Below, piece after piece: positions 1 through 15,600 of a stretch of 64,000 bases of DNA; position 1 is the first letter of the stretch; every line of letters begins with the position of its first letter. This stretch comes from Pomacea canaliculata (Eukaryota > Mollusca > Gastropoda > Architaenioglossa > Ampullariidae), in NCBI RefSeq assembly GCF_003073045.1, contig NC_037592.1:16201844-16265843 (forward strand), in the 5' to 3' direction. The notes under the pieces are model-generated. The model did no database searches, was not told where the DNA came from, and saw only the letters and a program-made list of their open reading frames with translations. The position numbers and the translations under genes were made by a program.

Positions 1-398
1 GTATGCTGCACCACAGACACAGTGCTGTGTCCAGAGAATCAGAAAAGCGTTCATGTCTCTCAGGTAGACCCTAACGAATGTAGAATAGTAACACCATTGC
101 CTTAATTTCTTTCAAAGCTACATTGTTGTTTATTGGTTGGGTGGGAGCAATCAGGAGTGGATAGCTGGAAACGAGGTAGCTAGTTGTCATGTCATCTGGT
201 AATTACTCAAAGAAAGGAATTTTATCATCAAAAACTGTAATTTTTTTTAATTATAGACCAATAAAGTAATGTTTAATAACAAATTAACACTTTTTCAAAT
301 AATGCACACAGAGTGCCTGCTCACTTAATCCTGTTCTCAGTATCTCACAATAGCTTACTGATAATGTTAATGGAGATGACTGATTTGCCATCTTGCAG
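1..398 (+). other. Left edge: intron sequence, no certain exon
   Basis: The bases just before 399 are a normal acceptor region of gene 1. The first 63 bases end in ctctcag followed by gtagac and could contain an exon end, but no frame matches the middle of a MAM domain, so no exon is called. Confidence 0.5.
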
Positions 399-630
399 AT
401 AATATTTGAAGGTACCTTTGGTAGTCTCATTGCTGGTGGCATGGCTGTGGATGATATTCGTTTGACCCCCACAAGCTGTCCTGGTCCAGTAGACTGTGAT
501 TTTGAGCAGGGTGGGATATGCAGCTGGATCCAAAGTACAACTGACAACTTTGACTGGATTGTAAACAATGGGGAAACAGGTTCTTGGAATACTGGGCCTT
601 CTAATGACCATACAACTGGTACACAAAGTG
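399..630 (+). CDS. Gene 1 exon 1: end of MAM 1 fused to start of MAM 2
   Basis: The exon follows an AG at 397-398 and starts in phase 0 with IIFEGTFG, the last third of a MAM whose earlier exons lie outside the window. MAM 1 closes at the cysteine near 478. MAM 2 opens at CDFEQGG (495) without an intervening intron and runs through [16 protein letters not shown] to a phase 1 donor (gtgag) at 631. The exon is 232 nt long, exactly as two later fused exons (16999-17230 and 26844-27075). Confidence 0.9.
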
Positions 631-3600
631 GTGAGACTCATACTTAAATGTCCTTTTATTGTATATTATGCCTGTCTTAATAAAGGAATACATGCACACA
701 CACACACTTCCCCCATCTCTTTTCTCTCTATTTTTTTAATGACATTCCTGAAACCTTCAGTCTTATACAGTGTATTATCACTTAAAAAGGGTTTTGCCTC
801 TTTTCCCAGGTAACTACATCTACCTGGAGTCAAGTGCCCCACAGCATCCAGGCTACAGAGCAGTCTTGATATCTCAAGTGATACCATATATAAAGGGGAT
901 TAACAACTATTGTTTCACATTTTGGTATCACATGTATGGATCCACTATTGGCACATTGAATGTCACCTATGAGATCTCTCCTTCAGATCCTGTAACTAGC
1001 TTCACACGTACTGGCAACCAGGGAAACACCTGGATTCAGGGCTTTGTGAACATTCCTGAACCATATGGTGATCTCACAGTGCGTTTATTCTGTGTGCTTT
1101 GTGTTTCTTTACAAAAATTATTCTTAAAAACTTAATAAGGTTTTTGCATTTATTATTTTATAGTGTTGATGTTATTTGCTGATGTTTAACTTTACATCAA
1201 TTTATTTTTTTCTTTTTATTTGGCTTCTCACAGCTTTACATAACTGGATCAGTAGGAAATGGTTACCAAGGAGACATTGCACTTGATGATTTCAAGATAT
1301 ATTCTTCAAGCTGCTCACAAAGTAAGATTTGCTGGTGGTAACCTGTTACATTCTGTGGTGATGGGGTTACAGTTATGGTATGAGTACTGGTGTCAGATCC
1401 AGTGAAATTTTTTTTTATGGACTAAAGGGGCCTGTAGTTTAGATAAAATCTACATGCTATCAAACTTATCAGTTTTAATATCAGTAAAATATGGTGGCTA
1501 CAAATGAATTTGTGCTTTTGACATAAAATGCATGGTTTCGAATCCTCACATTACTTTCTATTTATTTAATGTTCAGTTGAACAGTCCATTAATACTTCAA
1601 GCCTCTTCATGTGTAAGGATGCAGCCAATACAACAGTTACTCAGGACAAAGTTTGCAACTTCATAAGAGACTGTCCTCTCCCTTACTTGGATGAAGCCAA
1701 CTGTGGTATGGTCCCTTTTTTGACAAGTTTTGTATAACTTTCTTTCATATTGTGGGGCATGAGAGTAGAAAAATTCTTTTTGTTAAGTATTATTTTAGCT
1801 GCTGTAAGAAATCTGGTGCATTAAATACCAGCCCACTAGCATTTTTATTCCATTATTCCTTGATGCCATTACCTCCATGAATGGTGTGGTGGTGCAATGG
1901 TTAATGTTGGTCACCATAACAGTGAAGGTTAGCTTTCCTGGCTTCAGTTCTTGTTTCAGGCTTGCTGTTCTTTCTGTACATGTGGCGTCTGTTTACAGGG
2001 CTGGCTGCCTTGGTGGTTGGCTTGGCCAAAAACCAATTCCCCCCCTCCCCAAACTGCCTCCATCATATTGGTATAATAAAGGCTGTGACGGTGAAAACAC
2101 TGTCGCTGATGTATGATGTATCTCAAACTGGGATCAAATTGACAACATTGGAGGACTAGACTGGTTGAAGCAAACAAAAGAGACCCATGCAATTTCTTTT
2201 ATTAAACACGTCATATAAAACATTCAACTTTTCCCACATGAACAGACACAAAAATAGACAAGATTCAAACTGATCCTACTCTTTACAGGATTCTAAGCAG
2301 TTTTATTTTGCCTTTACAATCCCTTTAGTGAAAGCAGAGTGTGCGGCTAATCTCCAAAAGAAAAAAGGTTGTGTTGACACTGGAAATTATTACTGTAACT
2401 TTTGGAAAAAGCAGTTAATTGGTAATAAAACAAAAAAAGTGGAGATGGAAGAAGTAATTGATAGCCTAACTTTCTTGCTTCTCTCTCATGATAAATTAAT
2501 TTTTCAGATAATACTTAGTTGAATAAATTATTCATCTAAAAATAAAACCAGAAACTGAATTGATGTCATGTCTGTTGTTGTCACTTTTTTCAGGAGATTG
2601 TAACTTCGAGGATGGTAATTGCCAATGGACAGACGACAGTAGTGGCATTTGGCAATGGACCTCAGGCAGTGGCCAGTCTCATGGCAATTACTCTGCTCCC
2701 ATGTATGACCACAATGGCAGCCCAACAGGTTTAATTGGCTTACTCATTTTTATTTGTGTTTTTTAAATATTATCAGCTATAGAGCATAATTTAAATCAGG
2801 GGTATGATGACATTTCCTTATAGAAGCATAGTCAAGCATCATGAAACTTTTTTTTTTTCAGGCAAATTCCTGTACCTTGTCCAGGGCTTTGGCACACAGG
2901 GTACCTTTTCTGACATCTACAGCATCCAGTTTGGTCCCTGCAGTTCTACTTGTCAAATGCAGTTATACTACTTCCTTTCTGGACAAGGTTTGATATTTTA
3001 TTTCTTCACTGATAGTTTGCATGTTAAATGAAGGACTATTATCAGTGAAGTACCTGTAGCTGTGTTTTGATTTAAATCTGCTTTCAGTCTTGACATCAAG
3101 AATATATTTGTTTTGCCTGCTTCAAACTTAATAAATTTTTGTAAATGATTCTGCTCTGTATTTTTCTTTTGAAAATTTTGTAAACTTGACAAATGCTATC
3201 TTTTAACCACAGCATCTCAACTGAAAGTGTTACTAGAACAGGGTGAGGAGATGTCACTTCTCTGGGCAGTGCATGGACAAGATAACAGCAAATGGGTGCA
3301 AACCACGGTTGATATACTGCGTGTATCTACACCATTCAGGGTAAGAATATCCAGCAGGTTGATATTTTGCATGCATCTACACTATTCAGGGTGAGAATAT
3401 CCAGCAGGTATTCAAAAAAGTCATCAGATGTATCATGTCAATGATATTAATAATTAAGTAGGTTTCTATATCACATTTCCCCCACTTTACAGTAAGTGTA
3501 AAGCAGAAAATAAATTACATCTGGAGGTTGAGTGTGGCCTCTTCTTTCTCCCCATGATCCCCTCTGGACCAAAACAAGTTTGCATGCCAATCAAGGCTGC

Positions 3601-6600
3601 TTCTGCCAGCAGACAGCAGACCTCTCCAGAGTCGCCCTACGATGGACTCCAGACGGCCGAAAAAAACGAGGCCGCCCAAAGGAAACTTGGAGAAGAACAG
3701 TGGAAAGGGAGATGAAAGGAAAGGGCTGGACATGGGGTCACCTAGAGCGGGTTTCAGCCGATCGACATCGGTGACAGGCTCTGGTTGAGGCCTTATGTGC
3801 AACCTGATGCATGAAGAGGAATAGATAGAATCAATGCTGCTGATCAGCTTGTGTCTAAGCCAGCCTTTGCCACACTCACATAACAGACATAGAGCAAAAC
3901 AATCTAAATATTAAAAAACATAACATAAAGTATGCAACAAAAGATCTTGTAGTCAAGATAAGGCAAAGAATGGCTGGTTTGCATAGATGAGTGGCAGGAA
4001 AAGAGCATTGATGAACACACAGGTAGTTCAGAAAAATTCATGGAGCTCAAAGCAGCATGGCACAAATATATCAGTGTACACTACCGCATATCCAAAATTT
4101 TGGCTGCAGAATATGTACTGAGCAACCACATTGTGTCTGCAGACTAGAAAATTGTGGTGGATAAAATTAATCCCTGTTAATGGAAATAGCTTAAGATGGC
4201 CAAAAGAAGGAACAGGCTATAGAGACCATTAGTGGACACAATGAAGCAAGCCTGACTATGGCATAGAAGAACGATCCAGAGCAGAGGTAAATGGTGCAAC
4301 AAAAGACAGGTCCGTAGTAGGCACCAAAGTCAATGTAAATATATGGGTGAGACGAACGGTTTTCTTCTATGGATTATTTTAATAGTGGATTTCTTTTGCG
4401 AGTATATGATTAAGATTGTTTAGTGAGATCTTGTGTCTTCTTGTTTACCACATTGAATGTTCAGAATACATGTTTTCTTTATTTTGATGAGGTTATAGTC
4501 ATGTCAAAAATGTATTACCTTTATTATTTTTGCAGGTTAACACCTGTAACAAACTTCAGGTGCTATGCTTCACATAATTTACATATATTTTGGTGACGTT
4601 ACAAGCTATATAATTAAGTTTTACAGGAATAGAACAGTTTTCAATAAACTTCTAAAATTTATTATAAATATTTATGCTGCTTTATGTGTGCAGATACACA
4701 TTCAAGGTTATGCTTATTCAGATATGGACATTGCGGCATTAGATGATATCCAATTTATTAACTGCAATTTCCCAGGTATTTAACTGATTTGTAAAAAATT
4801 ACTATGTCAAGTAATTACAGCACTGTCATATAAAGTATAAACATTCTTCTCTAGCAAATGTTTGTTTATAAATATTAAGCAGTTTTCTTGACCATTTGTA
4901 TTTGTTAACCCTAATCTGCCTGTCAGGAGCCTTTCTTTTTAAAAAAAAATACCACTAATATAACACTTGTATTATAAACACCCTTAGTTTCAGTCAAGAG
5001 AATGTTTTCAGTGACTCTCATGAGTTCAGTAACATTTGTCAGCAATTTAGACACCCTTCTTTACTCCCTTGATCTACAATCACTGCTGTGTTGTGATAAT
5101 AGCAGTGATTTCCCTGGCCTGATCGTCCTTTCTTCCAAACAGTAAATTTTGCTAACATGCAAGTGTGTACAGCAAAAGGTCAGGGCCATGCTTACATGTC
5201 TCTCAGTTATGAATTCTACCAAAGCTTGAGAAGGTTCTCTTTAACTCATTGTACCTACCTATGGTAGTACGGTCCTTATTAAGAACAACATATAACAAGT
5301 CAAGTTTGGGTCTGGCAGGGGTTAGTTCATGACATTCACCTTATTCACATTATATCATCGTGCTAATAATGAAGATGCTCAGAGCTGTGCATATTATCTA
5401 TTTAAGCACCAGGTAACTGTGCCAGCAATCAGATTCAGTTCCAGTGCAAGAGCACTGCTTGTGTCCCCTTGGCGGTTGTCTGTGACTTCACTGACGACTG
5501 TGGTGATGGAAGTGATGAAGCTTCTTGTGGTGAGTCATTTTAAAAATCAATGAGGATTGATAACTAAACAATGTAAATATGCACTCTTTTGTGTGATGTT
5601 AGAAGAAATGAATTGCAGTAAGAAGAAACAAGACAGCCATTAGCTTGTTTTCAGAAGGAAATAAGCATGAGCTTCTGAGGATGTTAAATAACTTTAGCCA
5701 CCACTGCAAGCAGGTTGGTGATCCAGGTGGTAGAGACCTGTTAGGTGCTAGCTGTGATCTGTGTGGCCTAAAGCAGACAAAAGTGCAGTTCTGGGGAGTT
5801 GGAGCTGCTGCTCACACTAATTAGGCATACACATCAGAAGAACCATTTTCTGGACTGCTGGACACCCATGGCACAAGCAAATAAGTTTTATTAAAAGGTG
5901 ATATAGTTAACAAAAACAAATGTGGAAAAATAAAGTGACTACAGCATTGTTACCTTGTAAATATTTTATGAAGAGCAATGTTTGAGGAACAAATTTTGTG
6001 GATGTCATATCTCAGAGAAGGACTATATTAAGATAGTCCAGACAGTGGTGACCTATGACCCTATCTGTGTCTGGATATGTAGCAATTGAGAGACTGGGAC
6101 AGGAAGTCCACAGACATTCAGCAGGACAGTTAAAAAGTACACGAGCTGCAGAGAATTTGATGGAGTTTGCATCCTAATAAATGTTATGTATATGTGTTTT
6201 AACTGGAGCTGAGTTTTTGTGAGAGAAGACATTACAGTGCAAAGTTGAGGTTAACAACCAATGTACTATTTTATCTTTGTCACAGCACAGGTGGCTTAAC
6301 AACTCACTCAGCCAGACAAATGCACATTCTTTCAAACACACAACAAAACGATTTCCTGAGGATGCCCAAATCGTGTTCATTTCATTGTCGAGTGGCTCAG
6401 GACTTTACAGTCTTCAGGACAAATACGCATTAATAATACAACTCGCCTCAACACCTCATTCTAAAGGCGACAAACATCTAATGATAGGGGCAGTGTTCAC
6501 ATCCGGGCATTTCTCAGCTTAGTCCAATATCTCACAAAGTATAAAGTTTACACTCCTCGCACTCTCTTCTGTTCAGCAACGAAGTTACAGTTCTGTTATC

Positions 6601-9600
6601 TATCTTGTGACCGCACTACCAGTCATTGAGTACGTTACTCACAATTTATCATCCCTCTTAGGGTTGTCGCTCTCCAAAAGTCCTGCCATCTAGAATCCAC
6701 TAACACAAATACACACAGTTGAAGGCCGTACACACTAGGTGTCGGTCAGGCGGTTTCCAGGGTCACAGCAGGTAATCTGCGATGACATCACGGGACTAAC
6801 GGTGCTCTTAGCCCAAGTGCTGCTGGGTGCTGGCCCAAAGGTGATCGAGGAATGGTCTTAGGAAACGATTCTTCCTCATCCAGAAGACCTCCAGCTCTTT
6901 CAGCTCATACTATTAAAACCTTTAACTTGAGGTTACACTATACTATCACTCTGAACTATATTCTCCAATTCACTCAGCTTTCTCTCACATGTTCGTGTTT
7001 ACAACTTTGAAATATACATGATTTTCAATACAATTTCATAAGCAATAACAGAAAAAGATGTCATACCTCGTCTAGGCGAGGCTACTTCAAAAATAGGTCA
7101 GTACCGCACCACATCCAGCGTCGATCAACATGCACAGATCTCAACTAGGGAGATTTACAACTCATGACTCAGGCACGTCTTCTTCCTTTGGTATTCTGGG
7201 CCTGGGTAAATTTCCTCCCTCGTTCCCTCCAAAATCTATTGGTGAACCAGGTTCACCATACACTTTCTGTCACAGTTAACCCTTTCTCATCTAATGTTCT
7301 TATCCATTCTCTCATACATTCAATATACACTTGCAGTCTGTAAGTCACAAAAGGGTTAAAATATTCTGAAAAACACGGAGGCATGGACTGGTCCATGACG
7401 ATCCTTAATGATTCATGTGTCCGACTTCACAGTTAATAGTATGACATCATTAATTTGTAAATGAGAATATGTGTAGTAAAGAGTTAATAACATGCAGAAT
7501 GGGACTCATGGTGTCTTGTAACATGATCCAGAAAGAATTCAGAAGACTGATCAACTGAAGAAAATAATTTTAGACCACTCTTTTATGCTGCCTTCATCAG
7601 ATAAGTATTCATCACGTACCGACTTCGAACAAAGCTTGGGTTCCTGGTACAATGACCAGTCTGGATCAGACAATTTTGACTGGACCCGTACACATGGTTC
7701 AACCAGCACGAGTGGGACTGGTCCTTCACGAGACCACAGTAGAGGAACATCTAGTGGTGAGTTTGCTGTTCACAAGTCACTAATTAGCTTGTTTTAGTGG
7801 ATGTTAGCAGGTGAAACATTATAGATCCCATTGTCTCTTTAGAGAGAGTAGGAATTCTTAAGAATATTTGGAATACCATAGATGCTATTATGTACTACTT
7901 TTAAGTGGTATTTATAATAATGACTTTTATTATGATGGCTCCAGCTGTAGATTAGTTATCAAGCAACCATTGGTTACTATCAGTGTAATAGTAGTAAACA
8001 GCCTGTGTCCAGTCTGTTTAGTAGCCAAGTTGTGACCAGTTCCAAAAGCTTCAGTTTTGGGGGGAAGGGGTTAAATTTTTTTCTTGGAAAAAAAAACTAA
8101 ACTCTGCCCCATTCCATAAAATATAATTTTTGAAGTAAATTCTATTTCTCGAGATTTACCAGATGACATGACCACATACCATATATAGCTACCATTGCCC
8201 TTTAACCATATGAACTTTTCTGCCCTAGCTGCAGACCCTTCTAGCCAGCAATACTGCAACCTGCTAAGAAAAATTTAAATATGAATGCTTTAAATTCCAG
8301 GTTACTATGTGTACATAGAGAGTTCTGTACCTAGGAAGCCAGGTGACAAAGCTTGGCTTGTAAGCACTGACCTCTTTAATCCCACTTCAGGCTCTACATG
8401 TGCTGTAAGTTATTTTACTTTTTGTCATCTGTTTTGCGCTGAAACGAAACTTTAGATAATACTGTCTTTAGAGCATTAATTTAGCTTTTAATAATTGTAT
8501 ATGATTTATGTAAATCCTCTCTCATGCATAAATGTGCATACATGTATATAAAAGTAAAAATACACACACATTCATGTATCTTTAGTTGTCAGGCTTAATT
8601 CTTTTTTTATGATACAGCTGCGCTTCTACTACCACATGTATGGAAGAACTATTGGAAGTCTCAATGTTTACACCCGAACTTCTATTCTTGGTGGCTTAAA
8701 ACAGATTCTTTCTCTTTCTGGTAACTATGGTGATGCTTGGATGCGCAAAGATGTCATGCTTCATGAAACTGATGTGTTCCAAGTAAGAGAAGAGATTTAA
8801 TTAAGTTATGATTGTACCTCTCATTAGCATTTTCTTGAATACTTATTATTTGTGTCTATGATACTTTATTAAGCTGGTTGAGTTCACTTTACTAGATCAG
8901 ATTCTAATAAACATATGTTCATGAAAATGTGCACACACACACCTTTGAATAGTATTTAGAGACTTTTGGTCCTTCTAATTCCCCCCCACCTACCGTTTGT
9001 TTCACCAGTAAAAATAAAGCTACTAAGCAGCCAAGGCTGGCAGCCAGATCTTGTGAGCTTGAACCAGACTGGTAATTAAATGTGTTTAACCAATAATTTT
9101 TTTTCTTTGATGTGTAATTGTAAATAAAGCACAAAGATATTGGATGTTAACATTTTGTAATACCTGAATTTGGCACTTCAGATCATCATTGAAGGAGTGG
9201 TTGGAAATGGTTACTTAGGAGATATTGGAATTGATGACATTTCCTTGACACAAGGTTGTTCAAAGTCCACAGGTAAATTATGCTATGCTACACTGTTTTG
9301 ATGAGTTTACATTTTATATAGGATTTGGGAAATTAAAGCTACTGTAATATTCATTTTGATAGACGTTTTCAATGAAAATAAATTATGGAAAGGTTATGAC
9401 AACGCCACTGGGCATTTGTGATCATACCTATGTAAAAAAAAGCCCAACATATGGATCATGCTGGCACACACTTCATGGCAATAGGTGCAAGTGCTGAAAG
9501 TATTTAATAAGTTAATTTATTCCATACTACTATGATTACTTTCTTGTTACCTTAGGCTACTATCTGTGACTGCAATACCACCTTTTACCACAGACTTTTA

Positions 9601-12600
9601 GTTTTCAACCCAAGATTTTCTTATGCTTATATTCACACCAGATAATTTTGGGGTCAGTATTATTTGGACAGGTGTGCACAAGAGAACTTATGGGGCTAGC
9701 AGTTATGATTGAGTCTGTTTTCTGAAGCATTGTTCTTAACTTGACTGATGGTCAGCCCTGGTGATCGTTGGTCCTCTGTACTCTTTTGAAGCCTACAAAT
9801 CCATATCAGAATTAAGAGACAATAAATGTAGTTTCATAGAAATCTAGATGTTGCCAAATTACCTTGTTTATATTGTACAAGAAAATCTTATGCTGAAAAT
9901 AGTTAAATTTTTAAATAGTTTAAATTTTCATGTCAGAGGACATTTAGAACTCTATCTAAATGTTATCTCATTTGATTCAGACTGTGAATATTTCATCAGT
10001 AGAGGCCCTATTTAATGAAGTAGTTACTGGCTTTTTCTCCTCTCCATATCAAAATAAAAACTAAATAGAAAAAAATACAATTTACCACTGAATAAAAGTT
10101 TATCCTAGTAAGATGGAAGCAGATAAGTGTAGGGACAAGGTTGGCTAAGATTGCTTGACTAACCGAAAAGCTATTTAGCTTACATATGCATGCACCCACT
10201 CAACTCGGTGACAAGTTTGTTACATCTGGAAAATCAGGAGTTTGGTTGAACTATAGTAGTTCTTATTTCTACATACCAACCACCATTTATCCTGCACTAT
10301 TAGCTTAATGAGTTGAAAAAACATCTAGTTGAAACTCAGATACAAAAAGGTTAAACTAGAAGACTGGATGTAGATATAAGCAGCAAACAAAAATGTGACA
10401 CTTAGCCTTTCCCTTTCCACCCAATTTTGTAACTGTGAAATAGTGATAACAATTGAGTGAAATGGCATCAGGATGAGATAACTTAATTTATGGGCTCAAG
10501 AAACCAAACTCAAGTAAACCTCCTTAGTATAAGAAGATCTGCGAGCTGACAGATTAGATCAATTCCCCTCATTGTCAGCCACTGCCTTATGAAGTATGAT
10601 GGCTATTTAATCTTAAGCAGTTTTTTGTATACAGGATCGAGTTAACTTTTTACTGAGATTTTTATTAACTTAAATACCCTTTTTGTAGGACCATTCCCCA
10701 CAGGCACTCCTCCATCATCAACTGTTCCTACTAGGTGCTCAGCAAGTCAGTTTGCTTGTGATGGCAACCGCTGCATCCCACAGACCCAAGTGTGTGACTT
10801 CCAGCAGCAGTGCAGTGATGGCAGTGATGAATTCATGTGTGGTAAGACTAAAGCAGTAACTGCATCCTTCTAATGTTATGTAGAAAGAGAGAATTTGGCA
10901 TTAGAGATTCTCTTCAAACTATCTGATTTTTCAAAAAGTGCATTTCTTCTTTTAATGCTGCCATTGATTTTATTTTATTACACATTTTAGAAAACGTTCA
11001 CTTTGATGCAGAAATTTCACATAAACTAAACTGTTTTCATCAGGTGACTGCACATTTGAAGTAAACTTCTGTGGATGGCGAGATCACAGCACGGGACAGT
11101 TTGCCTGGGTCAGAACACCCTCTAATGACAGTGCTTTGACTGGCGGACCCACCTTTGATGCTGATGGAGGAAGTATGTGAATTTCAAGAGTTGCATTTTT
11201 CAAGAATATAGATTTACTGGTAATTTGCAGGTCACTTTGTCATCTTGCCTGTCACAGACACCATTTGTATCTGACCATTGCATGTTCATTTACTCAACAT
11301 GACTATATTAACACTTTCTAAACTGACTTTACAGGTGTTTTGTAATATTGTCCAACAGAATGTTTTTGAGACTGCTGTCCCTGCAAGGTCCATAGTGTAG
11401 TCTCTTAAGAGCAAATATAAAAGAGAATTAGAAGGATTTTTTTTTTTTTTTTTTTTTTTTAGTCATTGTGGTGATGGCTATGAGCATCATTTGAGCAGGC
11501 TTTAGATGCTTCCGAGTACATGTATATCAGAGTATTGATCTCACTAAAAATGGAGCTTCAATGCTCCAGAAATATTTTTGCCAGAGATGTGACTAAAGAT
11601 TCAGTACTTAATTAATAGTATTCTGGTAGATCATTAGCTGAGATACGAATATATAAGTAATCAGGGTTGGCAGCTTTCAGAAAGATTTTATCACACTCAT
11701 TCCATTAAACTACACACCATCAGAATTCACATTACTGTTCCATCAATGATTAGCAAGTGTATTTTATCATTGTGAGAATTTAATTATTGACTTTGGATTA
11801 AGCGGGTTTTTACATTGCATTTGTGGAAACAAAAAATCTCTGTGTAATAGCTGTCACTGTATTGTACTTATAGATTTCTGCCCAGTATAAGAACTTATTT
11901 CGACATTTTGGGATTTAATTTGATGAGGAGATGCAAATTTATTTTACTGAAGCAGTATTCCTGTCCTGCAAACAGATGGACAGTATATGCTGGTTCAGTC
12001 TGCAATGGGCGTCACAAAGGACCCTGCTCGATTGGTGTCTCCAGTGTTCAATGCATCTGGTGTCATGTGTCACATGAGTTTTAACTACCACATGTTGGGC
12101 GATAGTGCAGGTATGAGATAGGTGATAGATAGTGCTGGATATTCCAAGACAATAAAGTGTTCCTAAATGATTCTTTTTTACAATTTGTTTATATTATAAG
12201 ATAAATGTGAATGCTCATGAGGTGTTTATTTTTAATGAAGGTAAATTGTGTTTATGTTATGTTGTAGAATCTTCAGGGGAAGGGGTAGAGATAAAAATGA
12301 CTAAATATGGGCTGAAAGCAATGCGATATTAACTAATCACTTGTCTAGCTGAAATTTGCCTCAAACGCCTTCTCCTGGTTGCCATTGAGTAGTTTAGAGT
12401 ATCCAGATATTAGGAAATAGAAATATTGCAGATCCTGTAAAAATAAATGCAGCATCATTTTGTTTATCTGACAAACAGATAAGATTATTTAAAAGATATT
12501 TTGGCCGTAAATTTATATTGTCGCTAACCCCCTCCCTAACATGAATTTCCTTCAATAAAGAATCTCTAAAATGTATGGAGTCTTAGCATGGGTCATAGTT

Positions 12601-15600
12601 AATAAGTAAGGTTAAGACATTGTCTGGGGCAAGATGGAGAAATCAAGAGCAAATACTTGTGTTTTTAGTTATAAATGAGTATCCAGCTTGTGGCTGTTGT
12701 TTTACCACTGAATCTATCTATAGCAGTAAAGATATATGAGGTAAAGTATCTTAAGTACCTATATATATATATATGTACAGATTCTAGATTCTGTTTTGTA
12801 ACTGTGCAACCAATACAGTGAGAATTGGCTGCCATGGGTTCATATTTCATCTCGGGCACGTTATTCTTTCTCTGCATGTGGCACCTGATTATAGGTCTGG
12901 CTGCTTTGCTTAATGAGCTCTAGCCAACACATGGTCAAGCTGCAGAGTTTAGACCACATAAAATAGATTAGTCTGGCTACAGAAATATTGTTCTGCCTCA
13001 CATAATTTTTTTCAGAATAGCTAAAATTATTACTTAATTAAAAGCTGAAATAAAAGTCTGTATTATTTGACATTGATGCTCAGTTTTATTCAAATCATGA
13101 TTTACTAGTTTTAATTACTGATTATTTTCAAACAAATTAGTTATGTAACCAGTCCATAACTATATTTTCAGGAAATCTGATGATTCTCCTTCAGAAGGCC
13201 TCTGACATTGGCTCATCCAATGGTGTTGGATTGTGGCACCGAACAGGCAGTGCTGGCAATGACTGGCAGTATTACTCTGTTGATATAGGACAAATTGATT
13301 ACCCATTTGTGGTTGGTAATTTTTCTTTGTGTGTAGAGAAAGCTTTTTGTACATTTCCCTATATGAAGGGTAACCAAGTATGGAAATATTAGATGTTTCC
13401 TTTCAAAAAGCTTCCCTTGTGTTCATTTTTCTTTTTAGCTGTTAGCCAAATTTATGCAATCTTTATTAAACAGCTTTTATTCATGTTTGCAGATCACAGT
13501 TTTATCTCTTCCTACCCCTGGGTTTAGCACATTTGATGTGGCAGTTGACAACTTTGATTTCGAAGACTGCCAGTCTGGTCAGATTGTGAATAACACAGGT
13601 AAAGAGGAAGTAACAAAGTTTGCTGATGTTAATAGCTTAATTGCCAGTGGGTGATGGGATGAATGATTAGCTTGGGGAATAGTTCAAGTGTGTTTATTTT
13701 ATCTATTCATTAGCTCAAGAAATGCTGATATTATCTAATGTGACATTGATAGTCACAGTTTTCTTATTCACAAAGATACGGTATACTTGTCATGTGAAGC
13801 TCATTAGAAATTGATCAACAGAGACCTCCCTCTAGGCGTGCAACTCAGTCTTTGCTTTTCTTTTTTTTGGGGGGGTGTCCATTTTTTTCATTGTCTCATG
13901 GCTTATTCTTGACAAAAATGTTTTCCAGTACATCATCAGCGAGGAACCTAATTAATGTAGCCTATAATTTCTTCTGTCTCATGTGAATGTTTTGGTGTTT
14001 TATTTTTGTTGTTGTTTTTACTTTTCTTTGTTTTTGATATATTTGAGGAGAGGTTTTGGGACTACAAATTGTATATTTTGTAATTTAACATTTTTTCCTC
14101 AGACTTGAGCATCAACTGCACGTTCGACTATGGACTGTGTGGCTTTTTTGAAGTACGAACTGATGATTTTGACTGGATCTGGACCAATCGAAGCACGCCA
14201 ACAGTGGGAACTGGACCTGATCGGGATCACACGTCAGGCACTGGATATTATATGTACATTGAGACATCTTCGCCTCGGAAACCTGGTGACGTAGCTGACC
14301 TTTCATCAGGTCTGCAGGTAAAGAACTTGACTAGAGTAGGGCTTTATTAACAGCATGTTTTGATCAATAAAACAAGTAATGTGGAGCCATGCTTCACTGC
14401 ATCATGCATGCAGACAAGTGCGTCAGCAATAAGAAGCATGGGCATACTCTTTCACTAGCATCAATTAGATTATTTCATGATTATTAAAGGCGAATTTCAG
14501 CGAAACCCTGAGTGCTGTGTAATTTATGGACATAGCAAGTTTATAGAAAGAAAGCATTTTTGTAAGTATATATGTATATGCACACATGCACACATACAAA
14601 CCCACATTATGTATTTATATTCCATGCATTTGTTGCAACACATATATAGATTTTTCAAAGATGGTCCTGATACAATGACAGCTAGTAATTTCCAAGTGTT
14701 TTCTTCTGCAAAAAGGAAGGAAATTGTTTGCCTTTAGAAGGGTGATTTTTTTCCCTAGAGTTAATTACATTTGGGCCAGCTGTATGTACAAGTACAGATA
14801 TATTTGCAAAATATGTGTCCACAGAAAACCACACATGCACAAACCTGCCTATACAGTTATTATTAATTGAAGCCCCATCTCCATCCATTCTTTTATACAC
14901 ATATTCATTTCTGTGTAGATAACAAGGACATTATATATGCACATAAAGGAATGATTAGATCTTTTTTTGGACAGACACCAACAAATGCCACCGGAATGTG
15001 TTTAAAGTTTTGGTACCACATGTATGGTGCTCATGTGGAGACACTCAAGGTCTTCCTGCAGCAAGGTTCAAATCGTACACTAATATGGATTCGGTCAAAC
15101 ACACAAGGCAACATCTGGAGACAAAGCATGCGTACAGTCATTAGTCTTCAACCATACAAGGTCAGGCTGATGGACTCATAATAGAAAGGATAATGCTTTT
15201 CTTTAAAATCATTTTTATCATATAGGAATCTATTTTCACAGTTTCATCATCTATCAGATACAATTACTTTATGAGTGTAAACTCATATCACTTGCCAGAG
15301 GTACAGTATTTTCAAACTCATGTAGATACATAGGAATAAATAGCATTGCCAATTAAAAATTTACTTAATAATGATAAGAAGGATGTTTGCAGAGCATGCA
15401 CAGAATCCCATCATGTGGCCAGGCTATCTGCATTTCACATTACCAGCCTTATAAATAATACAGTTATTTCCCACAAAGCTGTCACATTGATATTTCTCAG
15501 TACCAGAAAAATGTTGAAGTAAAGTGCATATTTATTACTGGCAGGTGAACAACGCATGATTTATACCAGTTCCTGTCAAGAACAATGGGATCTGTTGCAG

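Noticed and set aside
1..63. Possible exon ending at ctctcag before gtagac
   Set aside because: None of the three frames resembles the MAM middle segment that should precede exon 399-630, and the donor is poor.
13316..13321. gtaatt as donor of exon 17
   Set aside because: It gives phase 1 and a broken frame in exon 18; the weaker gttggt at 13312 keeps the reading frame.
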